Shown one piece after another: positions 23,086 through 33,888 of a stretch of DNA of 64,000 nt. The first letter of the stretch is position 1. Each line of letters starts with the position of its first letter. The notes beneath the pieces were generated by a model that was not told the origin of the DNA, did not search any database, and saw nothing but the letters and a program-made list of their open reading frames with translations. The position numbers and the translations under genes are program-made. Origin of the DNA: Cryptomeria japonica (Eukaryota > Streptophyta > Pinopsida > Cupressales > Cupressaceae); contig NC_081411.1 of NCBI RefSeq assembly GCF_030272615.1, positions 830,694,160-830,758,159 of the forward strand, written 5' to 3'.

Positions 23086-24706
23086 TTTGATTAAGGATCA
23101 AACAAATTTTGAGGGGAACCAAAACCCCATACAACAGGTTTTGGAGGGACTCGAAACCCTCTAGAATTAACAGGCATCCAGAACCCATAAGCAAAACACT
23201 GCAGAAAGATACAAACACAAACCAACAACAGCCAACCTAAATCCAAACATTAGCAAGGCGGTCGAGAACAAGCAAGGCCACCACAAAGCCTAAGCCATCA
23301 ACCAAGAGATGTCAACACAAGAAAGATCCAAGGGTTTTAACAAGGCTCCCTTAACCTGCATCAAGTACCAAGGGTTTTTCCAGGCACCCATAACCTAAAC
23401 ATTGGGTTTTAACAAGGATCCCAAAACCATAACAACCAGAGTCAAGAGAGAAGCATAAATAAATGCTTTGGAACCAAGGGGTTTTGAAAGGCTCCCCGAA
23501 CCTTCATATTGGGTTTTGACTTGGCTCCCAAAACCATCAAGTTGAAACCAACAAAGACTTTCCTTCTCAAAGTCAACACAACTCCTCTCCACCTCAATAG
23601 GAAAAGGACCCCCCTCAATAGGAATTGAAGAGAGACGGACCACTAGCACTTCCAGAGACAAAAGACCAAAACAACACCAGTTCGCTAGAGAAATGGGTTT
23701 TAGAAAGGCTCCCAAAACCTTGAAAATGTAATGCGGCACAAGCCAATCATACACCATGTGAGCAAGCTCCACCAAATTCTCCACCTCCATAGGATAAAAG
23801 TGACAGGGAAATAGAAGCATGGTAATGGAAGCAAAAAGGCAACCAACCACAAGAAATAGGGAGACAAAAGCCCCCAAAAAACTCCATCCAACTTCACCCA
23901 TCCAGCTACTCTCCACCTCAATAGGACTGGCAGAGAGGGAGAAAAGAGCAAAGGACAACCAAACCCTGACCATTTGCATCAACAAGCTCTCCATCAAAAA
24001 TAGGGAAAATAAGATGAGAGCCAAAGCAGCAACAGAACCCCACATGAAAAAAAATGGAACTAGAGAAGCACAAGGTCCCCAGAACAAGCTTAAAACAAAC
24101 CCCCTTGGAGACCAAAGAGTCCATAAGGCAACCAAAAAGGAGCCAAACCCCAGAGAAGCAACAAATGAAGTCATGAACCAAAGGGGAACAGATAGCTCCA
24201 CCGAGAAAACCAAGCAAAAGCACCAACCCCCGAAGAAAAGAAGCCCCTTGGCTCATGAGCAGAAAACAGAGACAATCACCCAAAGCTGATCCAAAAGTTG
24301 TATCTTACGAACACACTCCAAAAACAGAGGCACCAGGGAAGAGGAGCCCAGAATCCACGAAGCCAAAGCAGGGAACATCCCACCCAAGGCAATCCTCCAG
24401 ACACCAAAACAAAGGGAGAAAGGGCACAAGAACTCCCACACAACCCACCTGCCATCCAACCAATCACCAAAAGCAAAGAAAATCCACCAATACGGGAAAC
24501 CCCAACACGCACCACAGGCCAATGAAGATAGGCCCATCACAATGCCAAAGAGAGACACACAAAGCCACGGATCGTCCTCTCCATCGTCATTGCTATCATC
24601 GGATTCCTCTACAACCACCCTCGAAACCCTGGCTCCTCACCTACTCCTGCTCCCGCTCCCACTCTGCATTTGTTATTCAAAGGGTTTTTAGCAAAATTTA
24701 TATGTT
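23071..24706 (-). mobile_element. Retroposed unit (body 23086-24691) with 15-bp target-site duplication
   Basis: CAAAATTTATATGTT occurs at 23071-23085 and 24692-24706, and the integrase reading of the host gypsy continues precisely across. A 15-bp duplication fits target-primed reverse transcription (LINE-type machinery), not an LTR or most DNA elements. On the minus strand the 3' end reads GATCCTTAATCAAA with no long poly(A). The body is richer in G+C than its surroundings and contains several GGTTTT...GGCTCCCAAAACC motifs. It could be a 5'-truncated LINE, a SINE-like or a processed-transcript copy. Confidence 0.7.
23395..24618 (-). pseudogene. Hydrophobic ~410-codon frame, one in-frame stop, unknown
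   Basis: Two minus-strand frames, 24618-24253 and 24213-23395, are in the same phase and are separated by one TGA at 24253-24255. The product would start with an acidic patch (EESDDSNDDGEDD) followed by long Leu/Phe/Trp-rich stretches resembling several membrane segments. The motif PIEVE recurs three times in variants (SPIEVESS, YPMEVENL, FPIEVERS). The frame fills most of the retroposed unit. I do not recognise the protein. The opposite strand also has open frames here, so the opening may partly be a composition effect; treat as tentative. Confidence 0.3.
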
Positions 24707-25011
24707 GATAGGCACCAAACAAAGAGATTTTTTGATGCTGGTGACATTTTATTCTTAAGGTTGCAGCCCTATAGACAATCTTCCATCAAAGGGAGTGGAG
24801 GTGAGAAGTTGAAGCCATGATTTTATGGACCCTACAAGGTATTGAGGAAGATTGGTGAGGTAGCATATGAGTTGGAACTTCTATCTAACAGCAAAATTCA
24901 TAAATGTTTTCCACATTTCTTGTCTCAAGAAATCTCTTGGACTACAAATCATCCCTTCACAAAAGATGCCACAACTTGATGAGGGAAAATTGATTTTTTA
25001 ACCTAAAACAG
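24707..25011 (+). pseudogene. Gypsy integrase C-terminal (GPY/F) remnant
   Basis: Directly after the target duplication the plus-strand frame reads RRFF-type DAGDILFLRLQPYRQSS, then KLKP, a stop (Arg codon changed to TGA), then FYGPYKVLRKIGEVAYELEL. This is the GPY/F domain of chromovirus integrases. It ends where solo LTR E was inserted at AACAG (25007-25011). Confidence 0.8.
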
Positions 25012-26267
25012 TGTAATGTCCCCTCTTGGGATCTCCCTAATTTAAGCCCAAGAATAACGATTTCGGCTTAAGTCTAAGAAGGTAATTTATTTTTAATTTT
25101 ATTCAAATTATCAATGTAATACATGATTCCAAGTAATCCTAGTTTAGGTCCTACAATAATATTAATAGTCATTTAGAAAGTAAAAAGTTCAGTAACATCA
25201 AATCTTATAAGTATTAACATTAAACCCAAATTTCCATGATTCCATATAACAATGTAATGTCCTTAACAAATGGATACCTAATTTATGCCTTAAATAGATT
25301 AGAATGAGATTTAAAGATACTTGGTATTCTAAATGAAGCCCTGTAGACAAGTTAGGAGATATAAAATTATAAAATACATGATTATAACAAATCCTAAGCA
25401 TTTATTTGAGTAAGGCATGAATTCATTTTAAAAGAACTTAGTCATAGAATAGGAATAGGATAGGATAACCAAGTGTACCCTACATCCTAGGCTCAAGGGC
25501 AGCTTAACCCCCTTGACCTTATGTGGCCCATGCCATTAATGAGGTGGCCTACCTAGTGAGACGTCCTATCACCGTTTTCCTCCACTTGGCATACCTGTCC
25601 TATAACCCATGGTTTACATATCCATTCAGCATGATAGAAGGTATGAGTGCTGTTACAATAAGGTTCCCAAGAAGTCTATTCTTCATAGGCCCAAGCGCAG
25701 CACCTTTGTACCCCCTTGGCCTCATGGGACTCCCCGGTCTTAAACCATGAGGTGGCATGCCTACTAGATAACCCCAGCACCGTTTTCCTCACTGGTAACC
25801 TCTCCACTTCCTATCATGGCTACAATGCATTCAGACTGTAAGCAAATATATATAAGTCTCAGTCAAACACAAAATGCTCATAATCAGACCCGTGCTCAGA
25901 ATATGTATACACATGATCTGACATATGATCTGACATAAATATGCAGAAGTGGATATATACAAATACTTGTAAGCAAAAAAATATTAATTCTAGAAAGTGC
26001 AAATATAAACATAATTACTATGCATCATACCACCAAGCAGAATGTGTAATTGCACAAGTGGAGTTAATATCATTGTAACCTTTTTTTCTAATCTCTCATG
26101 CTTGAATGATCGATGAATAATTGATTGATTGAATGAATGTTGATTTGATAGAATGATTTTCGGATTGATTGTTGCTTGATTTGAATAATTGGAATGATTG
26201 ATAAGTGATCACTGAATGATTGGAATGATCTCTTTATTCTTCATTGATAAAAGGGTCACCACCCTTC

Positions 26268-26318
26268 ATAAGACTTGGGTCACCACCCCTGATTAGAATT
26301 GGGTCACCACCCTTCATT
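26268..26318. repeat. Three-copy short tandem repeat in LTR E
   Basis: GGGTCACCACCC recurs three times with 11-12 bp spacers. Confidence 0.85.
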
Positions 26319-26450
26319 ACTCCCTTTTAGATTCTTAGAATAATATATTTATTACCAATTGTTATCTCCTCCTCCCTTCCTCAAATGAGACCTTCTTCCC
26401 TTAATATCTTCCATTGTGAGGGAGAAGTCACATCCCTTCAACATGCTTGC

Positions 26451-26552
26451 CCTTCGAAAGAGTCACAACCTTTCACAATCAACACCCCTTGAAAGAGTCA
26501 CAAAATCCCACAATCGCCACCTTTCGAAAGAGTCACAACCTTTCACAATCAG
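26451..26552. repeat. Three-copy ~35-bp repeat in LTR E
   Basis: Units of the form CTTTCGAAAGAGTCACAACC followed by TTTCACAATC recur three times with small changes. Confidence 0.85.
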
Positions 26553-26806
26553 GTCTGCCCCTCCTATTTAAATCAGACCTGCACTTCTGATTTTCCAAAT
26601 TATCCCGCCTCAAATGAGGTTCTCTTCTCCCTTTTATATCTCATGTTTGAGGGAGTCACAACTTTTCTTTCCATGTCTTTTGACCCTTCAATAACTTAAT
26701 TAAATTTAATTTATATTTAGTTATATTCTTTTATATTTTTATTTTTATTATAAATTTTATTATTATTATTTATTATTAAATTCTATTCCAGAGTGGGGAC
26801 ATTACA

Positions 26807-26888
26807 AACAGTGTTGGATGTGAGGAAAAGGAGGTTGAGGAACAAGATCATTCCTAAGTATTTGATCAAATGGAAGAAACTATTAGCC
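26807..26888 (+). pseudogene. Gypsy chromodomain-like tail, first part
   Basis: The plus-strand frame reads VLDVRKRRLRNKIIPKYLIKW, the usual start of the chromodomain-like C-terminus of chromovirus integrases. It breaks after KWKK and resumes at 30419 (NLPMEDAMWEG), so copia element J was inserted here. Confidence 0.75.
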
Positions 26889-27488
26889 TAGTTCCTCATT
26901 GGTGTCACTCACAGCATTGAATTAAACATTCTGAGAAATGAATTGAACACATGTACAATGGTAAAAGCATAAACACATGTATTCGGTCTTGAGACTTCTA
27001 GTGTTTTTCTTTATATACAGATGAGGTATAGTTGCAAGTACCTGTAGTCTTCTAAACAATGTTATTATTGGCACAAACAATTAAGAAGAATCATAATGAA
27101 TAGTATCGATCAAACTTACACTTACCTTTGATCTACTTTGCTTTGTTTTAATGATTACTCTATATCAAAAATGGGGATGAATACATTCTCATGGGTATAG
27201 ATGTATTTATGTCATTAGCGACAAGATCCTTGTACAGATAATCAAGAAACTACATCGTCAATGGTTTCCAAGAATATAAGAAGAAATTGAAGGGTGATCA
27301 ATAATTTCCAATTGTTGTGAAAGCATAGACGGTGGCAAAGTCTAAGTCTGTATTCTTTGATCATATACATTATGGCCCCAAATTTCTTTATTGGCATGAA
27401 CACCTTCTTCAGTCTAAACTTGCAAGACAAGGCATAGTTTTGATGAATGGTTTCATGAATAGTTTTTGTTATGGTATGAGGATGTTGT

Positions 27489-28898
27489 TGTTGAAGTTTG
27501 TAGCTAGGTTGGATTCCTTCTGGGGCCGACCTAGCACTTGTGGGTGACTAATTTGCCTATCGGCCTTAGTCACATTAATATGCAAATATAAAAAAAAATG
27601 TAACTTGTAAATTGGGCTGGTCCTATAATGGGCGATGTAACTTGTATATAGGGCCGACCCTATATGTGCACCATCTTGAGTTATTATAATATTTGCAAAT
27701 TGGTTCATTACCTAAAGGAGCCGACCTCTTGTGAAGAGGTGCCTCATCTTCATATATATATATGAAGTGCAAGAATCAATTCAATACACAATCAGCAAAT
27801 TTCATCTATCATCAGTAGAGCAAATATACTCAGCGAATTGGGGTTGACCCCGTATCGCAGCAGTATGTTGCGTGCCTCTTGTTCAAGAGGTTATGTGTTC
27901 GAGTCTCTGCTCGAACCCCTTGACTCCCCCATTGGCATTGGTGCGTAGGCAGAGAAAAAGAATGTGGACGGTTGCAGAGCCCGTGGATCGTGCAGTACGG
28001 AGGCTACCGAGGGTGTTAATGCCCTTCCGATTGCACTAGCACAGTGGTGGCGCGATGCTGATACAGGTGTTCGGAGCGAGTTTGGTGTGGAGTGATAAGG
28101 GTTGGAGATAAGGAAAGGTTGTCAGGTTGGAGCGATAAGGAGACTCTACGGAGAGACAAGATGGCCCGAGCTTCGTGGATGGAGAGATAAGGTGGTATCG
28201 CGATCAATGGAGTGATAAGGTGTTCTTGCTCGTGGACAAAAGATGTGGAGAGACAAGCCGTAAGAGTCAAATATAGGAGGTGTTAATACCTCAGCAATGT
28301 AACCACGGGGATGGGATCCCCCAATGTGATCCCACTGGTTTAAAGCTCCGGTCAAAAGCGTAAGAGACCCAATTACCGATCGAAAAATATATATATATAT
28401 ACTCAGCGAATTCCTTCTCCTGACCTGCGAATTCATTCCTAGGGTGGCGGATCAATAACTTATGCAGCATTCAGCTCAGCGAATTATTTCCAGAAGACAG
28501 TAAACCAAGTTTTGAGAGCAACGATTCACTTCCATGATCAGCGACCTGCCTCTACAATCAGCGAATGATCTCTGTGATCAGCGAAAGGTCTTCATGCCAG
28601 CGAATTTGTCTTCCTTGATGAGCGAATCATCTCCAGTTAAGCATATTTCAGATAAGTTTATTATGCTGCTGTGTATGTCAGATTGATGCCCTAGTTTGAT
28701 TCATGAACTGCTGTTCATACTGCTTCAAGAGTTGAAGCAAGATTGTAAATATATACACTGATTCTTATCTAATATATTCTGAGATTAGTTGCTGGGTTTT
28801 TTACCTTCAAGAGGAAGGTTTTCCCAGAGTATTCTTGTGTTCTCTGTGTTCATTCTGTTCATTTTGTTAATTTCTATCAGTCTGATCTAAAACTAACA
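27489..28898 (+). mobile_element. Solo LTR F inside J, carrying a SINE-like insert
   Basis: It starts TGTTGAAGTTTG at 27489 and ends AAAACTAACA at 28898, with GTTGT duplicated at 27484-27488 and 28899-28903. The 3' part has the GCTGGGTTTT...GGTTTTCCCAG block also found in the LTRs of element G, so F is a copia LTR related to G. Without the SINE-like unit it is about 840 bp. Its 3' half repeats the short motif CAGCGAA many times (28405-28625). Confidence 0.7.
27840..28396 (+). mobile_element. SINE-like retroposon with tRNA-type pol III promoter
   Basis: ATATACTCAGCGAATT flanks the unit exactly (27824-27839 and 28397-28412), a 16-bp target duplication. The head shows an A-box-like sequence (about 27853-27863) and a B-box match GTTCGAGTC (27897-27905), spaced as in tRNA genes. 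The 3' end is CGAAAAA followed by (TA)n. The body is non-coding and has several copies of a GAG(T/A)GATAAGG motif (28091-28256). At 557 bp it is long for a plant SINE. I do not recognise the family. Confidence 0.7.
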
Positions 28899-30085
28899 GT
28901 TGTTCCTATCATTCGATGGTGATCCTTTGAAGGATAATTTATAACTTTATTGGCACTATGTGATTCTTTATAGACCAAGATCATTGAGAGCTCGTATCTC
29001 CTTATATGTGGAAGATATAACCAATCTATAACCATCTTATAAAACGGTTGTAACCAGTAACTTCTCTCAACCATATCACCAATAGGGAAAGGTGTAATAT
29101 ATATGAGACTTGAGTTCAATGGTAGGATTGATGGTGTGTTGTGTGTTTTCCTGTCACTGATATGAAGAGTATTCATCTGATACATTTCGTGAGGATCTGA
29201 ATAGAAGAGAACTTCTGATACATTAAGTGAAGGCTTGAATAGGAGAAAGTTCTGAAAAAGACTTTGATTGATCAAAGAAAACTTTGAAAGGCAGATTTCT
29301 GTCTGTGAAAGAACAGTATCAGACTGTGGCAAATCAGACTTTTATTAATAAGATATCAGACATTGATGAATTAGGTGCTTGCTATTACGCTTCAGGTATA
29401 AACAAATTGTGCTTTAATAAGTGTGGCATATCATCTGTAATAAATTCCTTTTCAGGATAACAGTGATCAGATTATTAACAGCCCGTTCTCAGATTAATGA
29501 ATTATCTCAGAATATTGATCAGGGGTTCATATTAAAGGCATTGGTTCTCAGTTTTCAATATCATGTGTGCAATTCATTAGTCTTGACAAATTGGAGTTTA
29601 TACATCAAAATCTGAAGAATAATTTGTTTATAAATGTCAAAAGTTGTTATTTGTAATGTTTCGATCTTGAAGTGAAAATAAGTTAATCTTAGTAGTGTTT
29701 GTAGTTGGTGCCACAAGGTCATTGAGTTGGTGCTCAGATTGATGAGATTGTGCTTGTAAGGGTTGGTGCCCTCATATAAAAAGTTTGGTGGGTTGGTGCT
29801 CACATATAGGAAGTTTGGTGGGTTGGTGCCCTCAAAGAAATTGTAATCAGTTTACTTGTGAGGCTGGATTAGAATAGTAGATCCTAACAGCTTTTCTCAC
29901 TGTGGTTTTTTCCATTCTGAGTTTTCCATGTATTTCATGTGTTAGTTCTTATGTGCGGTTGCATTGTTTTTTAGTTATGATTTTAAGTTGTTGAGTTAAT
30001 CAAGAATATCTAAAGGATTTGAAAGTTTAATCTACTACTGATTCACCCCCCCCCCACTCTTAGTAGTAGCATTGTGTTCTACAAT

Positions 30086-30098
30086 TGGTAATAGAGCC
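30086..30098 (+). promoter_or_regulatory. Primer-binding site of J
   Basis: TGGTAATAGAGCC two bases after the LTR end, a variant of the tRNA-Met PBS. Confidence 0.7.
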
Positions 30099-30149
30099 AG
30101 TGTTTGAAGAAGACCTAATCCGTCTAAACAGATCCTGTCAATAGAACAC

Positions 30150-30410
30150 ATGGCTAACTTGTAAGGGTCTTCATCTAATAAGGCACCTTTATTTGATAGC
30201 ACTAACTATGGATTCTGGAGCATTAGAATGGAAAGCTATATTTCTTCTTTAGGGTTTGATGTATGGATGGCAGTAGAAAATGGTTATACTATGCCTAAAC
30301 TTCCTTGAACTGATCCTGCAAAGAAAAAGGATTATGAAAACAATGCTAAAGTTAAAAATGCTATACTATGTGGTTTATCTAACATTGAGTTTGTCAAAGT
30401 TAAGCATTGT
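30150..30410 (+). pseudogene. Gag N-terminal remnant of J
   Basis: ATG at 30150. The fifth codon is TAA (CAA in a functional copy would be expected). The frame then reads SSNKAPLFDSTNYGFW and so on, parallel to 14094-14407 of element A. It ends at the deletion junction near 30410. Confidence 0.7.
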
Positions 30411-30418
30411 GTTCTACA

Positions 30419-30522
30419 AAACCTACCAATGGAAGATGCAATGTGGGAAGGTGTGGAGATCTTTGGGCATCCAAACTTTAAGTTGCTTGAGGAAAAGGCA
30501 ACATCTTGGAGGGGAGGACTAT
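30419..30522 (+). pseudogene. Gypsy chromodomain-like tail, second part, with PPT
   Basis: The frame NLPMEDAMWEG...HPNFKLLEEK matches the end of chromovirus integrases (LPxEDATWE block) and continues the frame broken at 26888. It runs into a purine-rich TTGGAGGGGAGGAC, the likely polypurine tract. Confidence 0.75.
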
Positions 30523-30965
30523 CATGTCCTCAAATATTCTTTGATGATTTGTAGTAGGATATAAATTGTTTTTAAACACTATTTATTAAATATTAATATT
30601 AATAATATTAGATATTTTTATAAGGATATTAAATAAATTAATAATATTTAACATTTTAGTCTCTGGGAGGCCAACATGCCCCAAGACTATTATTTTCTTT
30701 TATGCCAACCTATTGCTAATATTTTGGGCTATTGCCTATATATGTGGTAGAGGCATTCAATTGCAGACATCTTGATGACTTGAAAGAATTCGCTTCATGC
30801 ATGTTGAGCTTCTAAGACGCAACCCTCACAGACTCTTCACAATAGGACGAAACCCCAACCTTGTCTAGCAAATCACTCAATGTTGTTTACGAGCAATGAT
30901 ATCATTCCTGCTACCTACAAGATCGAGGAACAAGCAGTGAAGGATTGTGCATTCATAGAAGTTAA
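30523..30965 (+). repeat. Gypsy LTR (first part), interrupted by element G
   Basis: Follows the polypurine tract and starts TATCATGTCC, a decayed TGTCATGCCC start common to gypsy LTRs. It is AT-rich and non-coding. It breaks at GTTAA (30961-30965), which is duplicated at 39354-39358 where the sequence goes on. Confidence 0.6.
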
Positions 30966-31646
30966 TGTTGTTTGTAACTAGGGATATATAGGGTTCGGAT
31001 TGCCTTAAGGCAACATTTGAACCCTTTTAGGCCTAGGCCCTAAAGGGTAACGTGACCCCAAGACTAGGCCCAACCCTATCTCTCACGCTATCCTAAATAA
31101 CTCACGCCACAATAATATTGGTGCCAAAACTTAAAGGAGGCCGACTTGCAAACAAGGGTTAAAGGCGCATATAAATAAAGGACATTTCACAAGTCAAACA
31201 CATCAATTCAATCTCAAGCAAAAGCGAATTAGCTCTGCTGCTAAGGTGCGAATTCTCAAGGAAGAGTGCGAACTTAATTCTTAAGGAAGGGTGCGAACTT
31301 ATCTAGACTTGTGCGAAATTGTCCAAGAGGACATAGGGTATTTTGATGCAGTCTTGAAGCATGCAAAAGGTGCAGATCTGATATGTAAAGATCAGATTCA
31401 GAAAAGCAAGCTAAGTATTGTACTTATGATTTTAGAGGAGAATATATAATCTGACCTGTGGGTCTTTAATGCTGGGTTTTACCTCCTTGGAGGTTTTCCC
31501 ATGGTATGTGTGTTTGTCTCATGTTTATTTACTTCATTTCTGATTTTACTGAATGTTGGCTTATTAAAATACTACAAATCTGATTACAATCTAGGGCATA
31601 ATCAAACATATAAATCTGTTTAACGAACCTAGGGTATAAAATTACA
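30966..31646 (+). repeat. 5' LTR of element G
   Basis: TGTTGTTTGTAAC ... ATAAAATTACA, same length as the 3' copy. Repeated motif GTGCGAA near the middle. Confidence 0.95.
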
Positions 31647-31658
31647 TGGTATCAGAGC
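31647..31658 (+). promoter_or_regulatory. Primer-binding site of element G
   Basis: TGGTATCAGAGC immediately after the LTR, complementary to initiator tRNA-Met. Confidence 0.9.
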
Positions 31659-31730
31659 TAAGGTGTTACTAACTTCTGATTTTAGCAAATCAATTGTTGC
31701 ATATAGCTGTTGTTTGTTTTCAGATTAAAA

Positions 31731-32288
31731 ATGTCAAGTTTGAAGGCTGAAGATAGACTTGAGGGAGCCATTGATTTTGTTGCTTGGAAAGTCCATATTC
31801 TATTGATCCTTGAAGAGAATGATCTACTGAAATTTGTAGAAGAAGAAAGGTTGTCTCCTCCAGAAGATGCTGAAGAGCTGAAACTGTTCAAGAAAGATTC
31901 CCTCAAGGCTAGAAGGATCATAATTGAGTCCGTCAAGAATCATCTTGTCACTGTCATATCAAAGTTTGTATCTGCCAGAGAAATGATCAAACACTTGGAA
32001 GAGATGTATGAAGTCAACAACCTCAGCAGGGCTCTTGCTCTAAGACAGCAGCTTCTTCACATGAAAATGAAAGAAGAAGACTCGATCATAGCCTACTTCA
32101 TGAAGATCAATGAACTAAAGGACAAGCTAAGCACTCTTGATTGCCAAATCCCAGATAAAGATCTTGTTATGATTGCATTAAATGGTCTACCTGATGAATG
32201 GGAACCATTCATTCGTAGCATTGGTGGAAGAGCCGATCGTCCCAACTTTGAGCGTCTTCAATCTGATTGCGTCAAAGAGGAATCTTGA
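31731..32288 (+). pseudogene. Gag of element G, N-terminal part
   Basis: The start is the ATG at 31731, shortly after the PBS. The frame (about 185 aa) has the copia gag organisation: FVAWKVHILLILEEND near the start, LARALQLRQQLLHMKM-like helix block and DLVMIALNGLPDEWEPF. A TGA at 32286-32288 interrupts it, and the same protein goes on in other frames to the zinc knuckle at about 32446. It forms the particle shell in a live element. Loss of frame is by point stop plus a 1-bp indel near 32390. Confidence 0.85.
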
Positions 32289-32358
32289 ATTGAGGTAAGA
32301 GGAAAACTCAAGAACTCTCTCAAAGATAATCATGTTCTCTTAACTAAATCTAGGAAAG

Positions 32359-32798
32359 GTGGTCATTGGAAGAAAGAGAAGAAGCAAAGATTTTAGATCC
32401 TCCTCCTATGATCCAAGGAAAAAGTCAAGAGATTCCTCTCACATTCGTTGCTTCAGATGTGATAAGTATGGTCACTATGCCAGAGATTGTCATAATGACC
32501 CAAAGGAAAGGGAAGCCAATTTAAATGAAGTTGCCGAACAAAGTGAAGATTACCTTCTTATCTCTGCTCTATCCAGCAATGTTCCTACGGACAGCAATAC
32601 GTGGATACTTGACAGTGGTGCCTCCAGACACATCTCAGGATTTCATGAGCATCTCTCAGATCTGATTGAAAAAGACACCAATCTTCATGTAGTAATCGGT
32701 GATGATGCTCGATACTCGGTAAAAGGTTCTGGCACTACCTCTTTAAAACTAGATTCTAGTATTTCCTTGCAACTCTGTGATATTCTCTTTGTGCCTGG
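32359..32798 (+). pseudogene. Zinc knuckle and protease part of element G
   Basis: The frame includes CFRCDKYGHYARDC, a proper CX2CX4HX4C zinc knuckle, followed by WILDSGASRHISG, the protease active-site motif. It ends at DILFVPG, where the hAT-type element interrupts it. The open frame continues by chance into that element to 32988. The protein resumes at 33889 with IKRNLISISAL. Confidence 0.85.
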
Positions 32799-33888
32799 CA
32801 AGGTTGAAAAACTCGGACTCGGCAATGACTCGACAAGCCCAAATTTTTTTAAAAATTCGGGACTCGCCAAAACTCGAGGAAAAAATCGGCAATACTCGGC
32901 AACTTTATCGAACATTTTGAAAATACAATTTTTTTTAAATATTATTCAAAAACACACATTTACACCAAATTTGTATAACATATATTGATTTCCATGATAT
33001 ATAAATCAAAGTTTGAGTTAAATACATAGCATAAACCAAAAAACAAGTGCAACATGTGAATTAGAGTATTGTATATGACAATATACATATTAAAACATAT
33101 ATAGGACATTTATATATTTTATTAATAGGACATTTATATATTTTATTTATATACTCTAATTCACATGTATTAGGATATTTATTAATACGTTTTAACTTTT
33201 AATATGTATATAATACCCACAGTAACATATATAGGACATTTATTAGGAGTACGACATTTATTAATACGTTCTAATATAGGACATTTTATATATTTTATTT
33301 GTATACGTATTATAATACCCACAGTAACATATATAGGACATTTATTAATAGGGTATTATATGCGTATGTTACCGTGGGTATTATATACGTATTATATATG
33401 ACAAAAACAATGTCATATATAATCATTAAAACGTATTACAAAAAAAATGTCATATATAATCCTTCAAACCGAAACGTATTACCCAGTGGGCCAGTATATT
33501 AATACGTATATGAAATCGATATATAACCTGCAATCATGCCTGCAATATAGCCCTCGTCCCTTGGATTTTCGTCTGCAATCTTGCCCTAGTCGTGCGTTTT
33601 TTTCATGCGTCGTGCCTACAATCGCGTCGTGTTTTTTTCCTCTCATTGCGGCTTGAAATGAAACAAAATTGACCCCTTTTAGGTTTTTTCGACTTTAACA
33701 CTTTCGTATTAATTTTCACACCATTTTTTTGCCCGCGTTTTGGCGATTATCAGCGATTTGTGCAGGATAAACTCGCCGCGATTTTTAATAAAACCCATCT
33801 GCGAGTATATCCGCGAGTGACTCGCGGCCAACTAGGGCTCACGAGTACTCACGGGTTTTCCATATACTCGCAAAGTTTTTCATCACTG
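32799..33888. mobile_element. Non-autonomous hAT-type DNA transposon
   Basis: An 8-bp duplication GTGCCTGG / GTACCTGG (32791-32798, 33889-33896; one mismatch) flanks the insert, and the copia protease frame continues across it. The ends are imperfect terminal inverted repeats: CAAGGTTGAAAAACT on the left against CAGTGATGAAAAACT from the right. The CA(R)NGNTG start and 8-bp duplication fit hAT. It is 1090 bp with no transposase frame. The interior has CTCG-rich subterminal parts and AT-rich repeats (33090-33400), where GGACATTTAT recurs. Confidence 0.75.

Larger units (their letters stand above)
25012..26806 (+). mobile_element. Solo LTR E (TGTAATGTCCCC family, 1795 bp)
   Basis: It begins TGTAATGTCCCC and ends GGGGACATTACA, a perfect 12-bp terminal inverted repeat. 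AACAG is duplicated at 25007-25011 and 26807-26811, and the gypsy frame resumes after it. There is no PBS, PPT or coding region. Orientation is assigned from the hairpin (7-bp arms, 25042-25048 / 25065-25071) that lies about 30 nt from one end, as in copies B, D and I. It contains two clusters of short repeats, listed separately. Confidence 0.75.
26889..30418 (+). mobile_element. Copia relic J: LTR, PBS, gag start and last bases of the 3' LTR
   Basis: J is plus-strand and related to A. Its LTR ends at 30083 (GTGTTCTACA), followed by AT and the PBS TGGTAATAGAGCC (30086-30098), then the gag start. At about 30402-30418 the gag frame runs directly into AGCATTGTGTTCTACA, the sequence that also ends the LTR at 30069-30083. 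The chromodomain frame of the host gypsy then continues. J is therefore a deletion derivative. The left limit (TATTAGCC, about 26889) is inferred from where the host frame breaks and is less sure. Confidence 0.6.

Noticed and set aside
24255-24758. Long plus-strand frames (also 23819-24289) opposite the hydrophobic frame
   Set aside because: Pro/Lys/Thr-rich low-complexity translations that mirror the other strand's composition; no domain.
26250-26560. CRISPR-like repeats
   Set aside because: Short direct repeats with irregular spacers inside an LTR in a plant genome; no array structure.
27840-27912. A functional tRNA gene
   Set aside because: A and B boxes are present but the cloverleaf is imperfect and the sequence is part of a longer unit with a target duplication.
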